NCBI RefSeq assembly: GCF_001401755.1
Contig: NZ_AVQK01000023.1
Location: 1-64,000 of the forward strand
DNA: 64,000 nt
Direction: 5' to 3'
Origin: Aquimarina longa SW024
Lineage (GTDB): Bacteria; Bacteroidota; Bacteroidia; Flavobacteriales; Flavobacteriaceae
The notes beneath the pieces are model-generated. The model was not told where the DNA came from. It saw nothing but the letters and a program-made list of their open reading frames with translations, and searched no databases. This document shows, in pieces, positions 54,464 through 62,800 of this stretch. Position numbers and translations under genes: made by a program. How positions within the stretch are numbered: the first letter of the stretch is position 1; every line of letters begins with the position of its first letter.

Positions 54464-55176
54464 CCAATAGAGCATTAAAGGACATACGACTTTATGAGAG
54501 TGAAACTGAAAATATTTCAGGGCAGAATCTACCATCAGAATTAGGAAGTATTTTAAACCCAACTGAAAACACAAATTTCATTGCGCAAAGAATAGCAAGA
54601 AAATTAAACGAGTTAAAGTATTCATACGGAGAGGTAGATCATATTTACATTAATCTTACAACTTTTCTTAGAGAAAACGAAATTAAAATTTCGAGTCGTA
54701 ATATTGACAAAAGAATTAAATATATAGATTATGGAATATCTACGAGCCATTTTAATTCTCTAAAAATTGAGGACAAAGATAAGTTTATCGAAAATAAAAT
54801 TTTGAAAATTCTTAAGTTTATAAGTAACAGAAATAATGAAGACCTTGTTAATCAAGTAGCTTTAGCATTATCAAAATATGGGCGCGAGATTAAAATTTAT
54901 TTTAAAACCAAAGAAACTAAATCGTATCGAATAGTTATTTATTATCAGATAGCACCTTTTGGAAAGTTATCTAATGTAATTATTGAATATTATGACAAAA
55001 AGAATGATGTTACACACTCCAAGAATTTTGAATTAAAATTTTATGAAGACATCTATTCGCTGATTGGTGATATTGGCGTAAAAGACAATAAAATCATACT
55101 TAAAGCTAAAAAATCATATAGCGCTGGATTAGTAACTAAAAATTATAAAACACCTATTGAACTTGAATTAATATAA
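54460..55176 (+). CDS. Uncharacterised cytoplasmic protein of an immunity island
   Basis: The 238-residue protein has no signal peptide or membrane segment and is rich in lysine, isoleucine and asparagine. Recognisable pieces are SYGEVDHIYINLTTFLRENE and YRIVIYYQIAPFGKLSNVII. The latter, with alternating strands, recalls small immunity or antitoxin-like domains, but I do not recognise a named family. Its position directly after an Imm26-like gene, with a duplicated start region, suggests an immunity or defence role. No toxin partner is adjacent. Confidence 0.5.
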   Translation: MTNRALKDIRLYESETENISGQNLPSELGSILNPTENTNFIAQRIARKLNELKYSYGEVDHIYINLTTFLRENEIKISSRNIDKRIKYIDYGISTSHFNSLKIEDKDKFIENKILKILKFISNRNNEDLVNQVALALSKYGREIKIYFKTKETKSYRIVIYYQIAPFGKLSNVIIEYYDKKNDVTHSKNFELKFYEDIYSLIGDIGVKDNKIILKAKKSYSAGLVTKNYKTPIELELI

Positions 55177-55261
55177 ATAAGTCATCTTATTAATAATAGT
55201 GGTTTAGTCCTATAATAAAAGTGAAAAAATAAAGTCTGAACTTACCTAAAATACCTTAAAA

Positions 55262-55287
55262 AGGTATCAACTTATAAATTGACACTT
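55262..55287. repeat. Conserved hairpin repeat, copy 2
   Basis: AGGT-a-TCAA pairs with TTGA-c-ACTT around the same CTTATAAA loop as copy 1, with one G-T pair. About 40 nt upstream lies TAATAAAAGTG then AAGTCTGAA (55213-55240), a word pair also found at 53157-53185 in the first copy's neighbourhood. Confidence 0.65.
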
Positions 55288-55333
55288 ACAGTTACTTAAT
55301 CTAAGGTTTGTTCATTTATAATTTAGTTATCTT

Positions 55334-55471
55334 ATGGATTTAAACCAAAGTTGGAGGAATAAAAATGAGTTTAAATGTTTTCATGTAAATATAAAAGATG
55401 CAACACCACCAGAACTTGTAGATTTATTTCCTTATTTAGATTATTTAATGTCTATAGGGTTAGCTGAATAA
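55334..55471 (+). CDS. Small ORF, 45 residues, probable fragment
   Basis: The ORF begins MDLNQSWRNKNEFKCFHVNI and ends DLFPYLDYLMSIGLAE. It has plausible coding bias and ends 21 nt before the SUKH lipoprotein gene. It may be the remnant of a larger immunity-like gene or a small real protein. No family is recognised. Confidence 0.3.
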   Translation: MDLNQSWRNKNEFKCFHVNIKDATPPELVDLFPYLDYLMSIGLAE

Positions 55472-55492
55472 AACCATTTAACATGTGATATC

Positions 55493-56698
55493 ATGAAGCC
55501 TAAGATGAAATACTATTTACTCATAAATCTAATGATATTAATTACAAACTGTAAAAATGAAATGAATACAATACCTTATGACAATCAGTTAAAAAAAATA
55601 AAATTCGATGATATAATATTCCATGACATTGCACTAACCGAAATTCCTGAGCCATTTTATAAGGATTACTCGCATCATAAAAGTGCTACCGCCAGAAATT
55701 ATAAGTCGTATGATACAATGGAGTTTAAGAACATTATATTAGAAAAATTATCAGATTATTTAAGAACTAAAGTTTTAAAACTATTAATTATTACTCCAAA
55801 AAATCAGGAATCATCATATGATGCATTTGCCTATTTATCTGAAAAAAAAATAGTTGGAATACGTTTGGAAAATACCAGTAATTTTAGGTTATGGATGAAT
55901 ATTATATTTGAAAAACAATATAAAAAGCTTGAAGAATATAAAAATGATGGGCAATTTGAACAACAACCAGAACTTAATCCAAATCCACAATTTATGCTTG
56001 TTTTAGGAAAGGGGCAATTTTCTCAAAAATGGGTGAATTCTGGAATGTTGATAGATGAAAGACCTTATGAAAATACAGGGTCTTATTTACATAAAAATGC
56101 ACCGCAGCAATACAATGAAACCAAAATAGCTAAAGAAAAAAAGAACTATATTAAAAAATATATTGACACTACTGGATATGGTACTATTGATGAAGTAAGA
56201 TTAAAAGAGTTATTCAATGAGTTTATCAAGATAAAACAACTTAAACCAACCCCTCCTGTAAGCAACACACCGTTTTATAAGGAATTTGAAACTTTGGCAG
56301 GTTTTTCATTCCCTAAAGAATTACAAGTGTTACTTAATACCTATAATGGAATTGAAAACATAGGATTTCTATCTGCAAGACAAATATTTGATGAATGGAA
56401 AAATTGGAAAGAGATTTATGATAGTGTTGATTGGATGTTAATTGATTTGACTGGTAATAATCACCCAGACGGAAGAAAAACAATAGGTATCTATACAACC
56501 CCATATTGGATTCCTTTTATGAGTATGGGGGACGGAAATTTTATAGCGATAGATTACGCACCTGGTAGCAAAGGAAAATCAGGACAAATAATTGCTTTTG
56601 GAGCTGACGAAAATAAAATTCGCTGGATAGCCGAAAATATGGAAGATTTCTTACAAAAACTCATAAAAGGAACAGACGTTTTGCGTAATGGATTTTAA
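55493..56698 (+). CDS. SMI1/KNR4 (SUKH) domain lipoprotein
   Basis: The 401-residue protein has a lipoprotein signal (MKYYLLINLMILITNC from the internal ATG 55505). The N-terminal half (20-260) is unassigned, with LYLHKN-type charged sequence. The C-terminal half is a SUKH fold: FYKEFETLAGFSFPKELQVL followed by LNTYNG, then FMSMGDGNFIAIDYAPGSKG near residue 345. SUKH proteins are immunity proteins for nuclease and other polymorphic toxins. A lipid-anchored version is unusual and would protect in the periplasm. No toxin gene is adjacent. Confidence 0.75.
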   Translation: MKPKMKYYLLINLMILITNCKNEMNTIPYDNQLKKIKFDDIIFHDIALTEIPEPFYKDYSHHKSATARNYKSYDTMEFKNIILEKLSDYLRTKVLKLLIITPKNQESSYDAFAYLSEKKIVGIRLENTSNFRLWMNIIFEKQYKKLEEYKNDGQFEQQPELNPNPQFMLVLGKGQFSQKWVNSGMLIDERPYENTGSYLHKNAPQQYNETKIAKEKKNYIKKYIDTTGYGTIDEVRLKELFNEFIKIKQLKPTPPVSNTPFYKEFETLAGFSFPKELQVLLNTYNGIENIGFLSARQIFDEWKNWKEIYDSVDWMLIDLTGNNHPDGRKTIGIYTTPYWIPFMSMGDGNFIAIDYAPGSKGKSGQIIAFGADENKIRWIAENMEDFLQKLIKGTDVLRNGF

Positions 56699-56773
56699 AA
56701 TAGCTACTACTAATACAGCTTTTGTAGTAATAAAGATATTATAACATAAATCGGCTTTAAGTAATCAACAACC

Positions 56774-56855
56774 TCGGAACAAGCTCACTAGGTATGCTTC
56801 CGAAAAAAATATTTTGATATCGAGGCAAGCCGAGGAATTAAACCCTCAATGAGGG
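56774..56855. repeat. Clustered palindromes between immunity-like genes
   Basis: TCGGAA (56774-56779) is complementary to TTCCGA (56798-56803). CGAGG occurs twice nearby (56820-56835), and CCCTC-aat-GAGGG (56843-56855) forms a tight hairpin. The G/C-rich words contrast with the surrounding AT-rich sequence. It looks like an extragenic repeat element associated with the island, and possibly a recombination site. Confidence 0.4.
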
Positions 56856-56896
56856 ATTAAAGTAATGAACCATAACAAATCTTGATCCTCACCAAA

Positions 56897-56986
56897 ATGA
56901 TTATTGATAAATCGATAAACAATCCGAAAAACGAATTAATAGCCCAAATTAATCGGTTTTTTGAACTGACTGAAATAAATATATAA
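56897..56986 (+). other. Small ORF stub, 29 residues
   Basis: The ORF reads MIIDKSINNPKNELIAQINR and ends ELTEINI. Its charge pattern resembles the start of immunity proteins in this island, but it stops early. It ends just before the next lipoprotein gene. It is probably a truncated gene start, left by cassette recombination. Confidence 0.25.
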
Positions 56987-57022
56987 TCTAGACTGATGTT
57001 AATCATTATTATAAAAAAGAAA

Positions 57023-57706
57023 ATGAAGATTTATATTCTATTCATAATTATTCTTTCATCCTTTTTGCTGTCTTGTAATAATACGTCCAAAACAGGAAAC
57101 TATACGCTTCAAAAAATAACGGATTATAGGAATAAAGATAACCCAGAATATTTATTATATGAGCAAAAAGAGGAAGATTCCTTATTTACGTTTCATACAA
57201 AAAAGGGAATTGATTACGGCGTTTTAGAAAAATATTCAGATAGCGCAGATGCCTCAGATTATTATATTTTTAAAAAACCAAAATTTAAAAAACCGAAACA
57301 ATTAGAAAACACATTTATATTAAATAGCAAAGATGCACTGTTCACGAAGAAAAAAAGCGAAATAGAACCAGAATATTCAGAATGGTCATATATAAAGAGC
57401 CTCTTAAAAAACTATATTATTTTTGGTTTTAAGGAAGGTGGTAATGGTGGAAGTTACGTCATAATCAATATTAAAAATCAAACTGTTTCTAATTTTGAAA
57501 CGGTAAGTGAAACTTTTGAAGTTTCTGAAGACGAAAAATTTTTAATAGGTTGGAAATATTCTAAAAAGAAAGTAGACCTTTATACAATCTGTCCTGAATT
57601 GCTCGATTTTGTACCAAATTATGTCTTAGGCGAAGAATTTAAATACAATCTAGAAACCAGAGAAGAGATAATAACTGGAAAGCTAGGATGCCAGTTCGTA
57701 CAATAG
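57023..57706 (+). CDS. Lipoprotein of unknown function
   Basis: From the ATG at 57023 the protein is 227 residues with a lipobox LLSC (Cys18). The mature part is acidic and lysine-rich. Two segments (FKEGGNGGSYVIINIKNQTV and VPNYVLGEEFKYNLETREEI) suggest a beta-rich domain with a conserved GGNGGSYV loop. I do not recognise the family. It lies in the immunity-like island with no detectable toxin. Confidence 0.55.
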   Translation: MKIYILFIIILSSFLLSCNNTSKTGNYTLQKITDYRNKDNPEYLLYEQKEEDSLFTFHTKKGIDYGVLEKYSDSADASDYYIFKKPKFKKPKQLENTFILNSKDALFTKKKSEIEPEYSEWSYIKSLLKNYIIFGFKEGGNGGSYVIINIKNQTVSNFETVSETFEVSEDEKFLIGWKYSKKKVDLYTICPELLDFVPNYVLGEEFKYNLETREEIITGKLGCQFVQ

Positions 57707-57714
57707 ATTGAATT

Positions 57715-57834
57715 ATGAAAAAAAAAGAAATTAATTATAAAAGATATATTGAACTTGAAAATGCAGTTTGGAAAGACTTTTTAGCAACCCTTTCTCAAGA
57801 AGAAATTCTTGTATCAATCAGCACCTCTAATTGA
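57715..57834 (+). other. Small ORF stub, 39 residues
   Basis: The ORF reads MKKKEINYKRYIELENAVWK and ends LSQEEILVSISTSN, then stops. It begins 9 nt after the preceding lipoprotein gene. It resembles the beginning of a longer cytoplasmic gene and is most likely a truncated remnant. Confidence 0.25.
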
Positions 57835-57896
57835 TATGGTAATAAGTATCTACTTAATTTTAAATGAGAAAACTCAACAATTAAACTAAAAAACAA

Positions 57897-58361
57897 ATGA
57901 ATATTAACATAAAATACATTCTTATTTCAGTAATAATCTTTGTTCTTCTCATTTTTATAGGTTTTATTTCTATGCTAGCTTACAGTTCACGAACAGATGT
58001 TTCAAAAGAAGATCCATATGCACAATACCTTAATCGCCCTATCGTCATTAAAAATATCTGTACTATTCACTGGCAAAAAAATAGTGGACGATTTTCTGAC
58101 CATTCATTAACACAAGAAGATACCAATTATGACGAAGAAAATATAAAATCCGTCAAAAAATACTATCCTGGCGATACAATTACTTTTTATGGCGCAAAAA
58201 AGTTTTATAGCATGCATGTTAGCGACACGTATTATCTACTGGGAAACACTAAGTTAAAAAATGGTGATAAAATCGAGTTTGAATATTATTACGGTAATAA
58301 CATGAATCATGTTTGGGAAACCACAGAAGAATTTATAGAGCGCAAAAAAATAGCTAAATAA
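57897..58361 (+). CDS. Membrane-anchored protein of unknown function
   Basis: The 154-residue protein has an N-terminal helix (residues 7-28, ILISVIIFVLLIFIGFISML). A soluble part of about 125 residues follows, probably periplasmic, rich in Tyr, Asp and Lys (HVSDTYYLLGNTKLKNGDKI, then EFEYYYGNNM). No family is recognised. It is followed 1 nt later by a short ORF that may be the beginning of a further lost gene. Confidence 0.5.
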   Translation: MNINIKYILISVIIFVLLIFIGFISMLAYSSRTDVSKEDPYAQYLNRPIVIKNICTIHWQKNSGRFSDHSLTQEDTNYDEENIKSVKKYYPGDTITFYGAKKFYSMHVSDTYYLLGNTKLKNGDKIEFEYYYGNNMNHVWETTEEFIERKKIAK

Positions 58362-58362
58362 C

Positions 58363-58464
58363 ATGAAACTAGAACTACCTTTTTTTGATAAAATACCGCT
58401 AGAATATTATCCAACAGCCTCAAACGATGTTGAGGGAACATTTATTGATTTTCCATTTGGTTAG
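58363..58464 (+). pseudogene. Truncated gene start, 33 residues
   Basis: The ORF reads MKLELPFFDKIPLEYYPTAS and then NDVEGTFIDFPFG before a stop. Its end coincides exactly with the end of the integrase fragment on the opposite strand (58461-58464), as expected if a recombination event truncated both. Only this stub remains. Confidence 0.35.
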
Positions 58465-58841
58465 AGTATAGGAAAAGGTTTTGGTGATGCCTTTAATTCT
58501 TCCAGTATCAAAAACTCCCTTTCAGTTTCCTGCTGATCAATATATTCAATATCTTCACAAGGGTTATGATTCAATAATTTTTTCTTAGGAGTGGTTTCTC
58601 TATCTTTGATTAAATGAGAAAAGTTATGCCGATCATGTTGTAACTTTAACAATTGTTTGGAACGGATACTTTCTGCCAGAATAAGATTCTTTTTATTGTG
58701 TTCTTTTTCTAACTTTGTTTTAGGCTTAGGATAAAGATATAGTTTTAAGGATTCCTTTTTTCTGGTTTGCTTGGCTTTTGGAAGATAATAGTCTAAGAAT
58801 AAACTCTCTCCACCATCTTTAAGATTGCATAAGTTTTTGTT
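58461..58841 (-). pseudogene. Tyrosine recombinase N-terminal fragment
   Basis: The open minus-strand frame reads LKDGGESLFLDYYLPKAKQT then SLKLYLYPKPKTKLEKEHNK and NLILAESIRSKQLLKLQHDR. It is the arm-type DNA-binding domain and the start of the SAM-like core-binding domain of Bacteroidota integrases (xLKDGxxSLYLDYY, LxLYLYxKPKTxLEKEHN). No in-frame ATG is found; the upstream part is frameshifted (ILKQKLMQ in another frame). The protein is cut at about residue 125, so the catalytic R-H-R-Y domain is absent. It is a relic of an integrative element. Confidence 0.75.
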
Positions 58842-59424
58842 TTAGGATAAAACAAGGAAACCACTACCTCTACGCTCTTTAGGGCGTTATGAACGAGATA
58901 CAGGCTGTCTACACCCCCTCATAGGGGGTGTCAGAACACCCCCTTGACCGTCTCGAACACCCTATAGGCAGTACAACAATGACTTTTTGGTCGTTTGTAA
59001 CCATCTATAAGTAGTATTCTAACCCTATAGTGCCCGTTCCGTAGGATATACGATCTATAGGCAGCCCCTATATCGATAGATATAGCACACTTACAAGAAG
59101 GGGGAAACCCATTTACTGATCATAATGGCATACCTCCTACAGCTCCACAAAGAAAAGTCTATACAATTGTAATCCTCGATATTACTAGATAGATTCCTAA
59201 TTTTATAAATAACAATGGGTGATTGCACAAAAAAAATGCTACCCCCTAGAAACCATCTATCATAAAATAAATGACGTAACGAAAAGATATCTAGATACGT
59301 ATAAAGTTATCATGGTATACAAGTAACTATCGAATCCAAAAATACACACACATATTGCAATAGAAAATTCATTCTCATAATTTATGCAATGGGATTGCAC
59401 AAGTATTCTTCTTAACTTTGTATT
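58842..59424. other. Intergenic region with GC-rich dyads next to the integrase relic
   Basis: About 580 bases without a gene. The left half (58890-59090) is unusually GC-rich and full of dyads and short repeats (listed separately). The right half returns to AT-rich sequence leading to the metal-efflux genes. No -7 box is convincing. Confidence 0.5.
58894..59085. repeat. Dyad- and repeat-rich segment, possible attachment or transfer site
   Basis: CGAGA (58894-58898) and TCTCG (58951-58955) enclose a perfect 9-bp hairpin, ACACCCCCT-cat-AGGGGGTGT (58911-58931), and a third ACACCCCCT (58936-58944). Then come CTATAGGCAG (58962), CTATAAGTAG (59005), CTATAGTGCC (59025) and CTATAGGCAG (59055), ending in the palindrome CTATATC-gata-GATATAG (59068-59085). 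Repeated arm-like words beside an integrase relic suggest an attachment, excision or oriT-like region. This is inference. Confidence 0.45.
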
Positions 59425-59736
59425 GTGAAATTTTTGACCATCATATTATCTATTTATATCCTTGGATTATCGTTTATTACATGTAATGATAATGTAATAG
59501 AATATAACGACGGTATCGTTCAACTATTAAATGCAGATGAACACTCAGATTCTGAAGAATCAGATTTGTGTTCGCCCTTTTGTTCTTGTCAATGTTGTCA
59601 AATAAGCATTACTGAGACAGAATTTGACTCTTATGATTATTTAATATCCAACTACCAGTATAGTAAAGTATATTCTTATAAAAATATAGCTTTACAAGAT
59701 TTCGATTTTTCTTTATTTCAACCCCCTCGAATTTAA
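59425..59736 (+). CDS. DUF6660-like exported cysteine-rich protein
   Basis: The 103-residue protein has a signal peptide (residues 1-19, ITCN). A cluster follows, HSDSEESDLCSPFCSCQCCQ, with five cysteines in 11 residues, then an aromatic tail ending FSLFQPPRI. The acidic/His/Cys combination is what one expects of a metal-binding or metal-sensing exported peptide. The same gene is regularly found directly upstream of CusA-type pumps in flavobacteria. The gap to the pump gene is 82 nt. Confidence 0.7.
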   Translation: MKFLTIILSIYILGLSFITCNDNVIEYNDGIVQLLNADEHSDSEESDLCSPFCSCQCCQISITETEFDSYDYLISNYQYSKVYSYKNIALQDFDFSLFQPPRI

Positions 59737-59818
59737 TTCAATTTTTTATAGGATAGCTATATCCTTTTCAGTCTTATACCAAAGACACCTCTTTCTATTG
59801 AATTAAACTTAAAATTAC

Positions 59819-62800
59819 ATGATTAATAAACTTATTGAGTTTTCAATCAATAACAAGTTTGTTATTGCATTGTTTACACTTGTATTAATTGCAGGTGGTA
59901 TCTATAGTGTTAAACAAGTACCTATAGATGCTGTTCCGGATATTACTAATAATCAGGTACAGATTATTACCCAAGCTCCCAATTGGGGAACAGAAGATAT
60001 TGAACAATTTATTACCTACCCTGTAGAGGTAGCTGTTGCTAATTTACCCGAAGTAACTGAAATTCGCTCGATATCTAGATTTGGCCTTTCAGTAGTTACC
60101 ATTGTATTTAGTGACGATTTGGACACCTATTTACCAAGACAATTAGTTTCTGAGAAACTAAACGAGATAAAAGCCAACATCCCCGAAGGTTTTGGAGAAC
60201 CTTTTATGGGACCAATTTCAACAGGCTTGGGAGAAATCTATCAATACACCTTAGAGGTAGTTCCAGAATTCAAAGACAAATATGATGCTACAGAACTTAG
60301 AACCATTCAAGATTGGATTATCCGACGACAAATGGCAATGGTTCCTGGAGTTATTGAAGTTAATGCATTCGGTGGAAGCATCAAACAGTATGAAGTTACC
60401 ATAAACCCTAACGAATTAAAGGCGATTAATTTAACCATCAATGATGTTTATAAAGCTCTAAAAAATAACAATCAGAATACAGGTGGTGCTTATATAGAAA
60501 AAAATCACCAAGCCAATTTCATCAGAGGAGAAGGGCTAGCCAAAACCTTAAATGATATTAAAAATATAGTAGTTACCAACAAAGGCGATATCCCTATTAC
60601 AATTAATGATATTGGTACCGTAAAATTTGGAACTGCTACACGCTATGGTGCATTAACTAAAAATGGCGAAGGCGAGGCTGTTGGTGGTATGATCTTAATG
60701 CTAAAAGGTGCCAGTACAGATGCTGTTATTGAATCAGTAACAGAACGTATCGTTGAAATCCAAAAATCTTTACCAGAAGGCATAACGATTAAGCCCTTTA
60801 TAAACAGAAGTAAACTTATTTCTAATACAACCTCAACCGTAAAAAACAATTTAATTGAAGGCGCTTTAATTGTCATTTTTATTTTAATCTTTTTCTTAGG
60901 AAATTGGAGAGGAGGCATCGTAGTAGCATCAACAATTCCGTTATCATTACTATTTGCTTTTATTTTAATGAATATTTTTGATGTATGGGCTAACCTAATG
61001 AGTTTAGGTGCAATTGACTTTGGGATTATAGTAGACGGTGCTGTGATAATTGTAGAAAGCACCGTTTTCTTCCTATATCAACGAATAAAAAAGGAAGAAA
61101 CTATAACGGATAAAACTAGGGACGAGATAACCTATATGGCATCTTCGAAAATGATGAATACAGCCTTTTTTGGTCAATTTATTATTCTCATTGTATTTCT
61201 TCCTATTTTAACATTAGAGGGTATTGAAGGAAAAATGTTTATTCCAATGGCGTTAACATTCATTTTTGCTATGATTGGTGCTATGGTATTATGTTTAACT
61301 TATGTACCAATGATTACTTCAGTATTCTTAAGAATCCCAAAAATCAAGAAAAAATATTGGGGAGATAAAATAGTTCATTGGTTAGAAAATATATACGAAA
61401 ACGGTCTTGTTAAAGCTATAAAACGAGGTAAATCAGTTGTAGTTTCTGCTGTTATTTTGCTATCATTAGCCGTTTTTGCATTTACCAGAATGGGAGGTGA
61501 ATTTATTCCTCAATTAGATGAAGGTGATTTAGCGTTTCATGCTATTCTAAAACCAGGGAGTTCTTTATCCGAAACTATAGCCACTACAACTAAAATTGAA
61601 AAAATAGTAAAAGATAATTTTCCAGAAGTTATAGACATCATAAGTCGTATTGGTGTTGCAGATGTTCCAACAGATCCAATGCCAATGGATATCGCAGATG
61701 TATTTGTAATTTTAAAACCTATTTCTGAATGGGCAACCCCATCATCAAAAGAAGAACTTATTGATAAAATTAAGGAAAAAGTAGAACAAATTCCTGGAGT
61801 CAATTATGAATTTACCCAACCTATTGAAATGCGTTTTAATGAGTTGATCACTGGTGTTCGTGAAGATATCGCTGTAAAACTATATGGAGATGATTTAGAT
61901 ATCCTAGCCCAAACAGCTAAAGAAATGGGTAAAATAATTGCAACAGTAGCTGGTGTTGCCGACATGAAAGTAGAGGCTACTTCTGGGCAACCGCAAATTA
62001 CTATTCGGTATAATCGAGATAAAATTGCACAATATGGTTTACAAATAAGTGAGCTTAATACCCTAATACAGAATGCTTTTTCAGGAGGTATTGCAGGAAC
62101 CATTTTTGAAGGCGAAAAACGGTTTGACTTAGTAGTACGATTAAAAGAAGAATTCCGCAGAGATATACATAATGTTAAAAATCTCTTTATCACTTTACCA
62201 AGTGGCACTCAGATCCCTCTAAAAGAGGTTGCGAGTATCAGTTATGAACCAGGGCCAATGCAAATTAGTAGAGATAATACCAATAGAAGAACTTATGTAG
62301 GTATCAATGTAAGAGGTCGCGATATTAAATCTTTGGTAGAAGAAATCAAACAAAAAATTGAAGCAGAAATCAAACTACCCGTAGGCTATTATATAAGATA
62401 TGGTGGCGCTTTTGAGAATTTAGAACGTGCTACCAGTAAGCTAAAAACGGTTGTACCAATAGTATTAGGACTCATTTTTATACTCATCTTTTTTGCCTTA
62501 AAATCAATAAAGCAAACAGTTATGATTTATATAGCAATCCCGTTAGCAACCATTGGAGGAATATTTTCACTAATGCTACGAGACATGCCATTTAGTATTT
62601 CTGCAGGTGTGGGTTTTATTGTCTTATTTGGAGTTGCTGTTCTTAATGGATTAGTCCTCATTAGTGGGTTTAATGAACTAAAATCTGAAGGGGTTACAGA
62701 TATTAATGAACGTATTAGAATGGGTACACGAAGAAGAATCCGTCCAATAATATTAACCGCTTTAACAGACATACTCGGGTTTCTTCCAATGGCACTATCA

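Noticed and set aside
58911..59085. Possible CRISPR array from the short repeats
   Set aside because: Repeats are 9-10 bp, degenerate and irregularly spaced, with no cas gene; they fit an att/arm-like or dyad region better.
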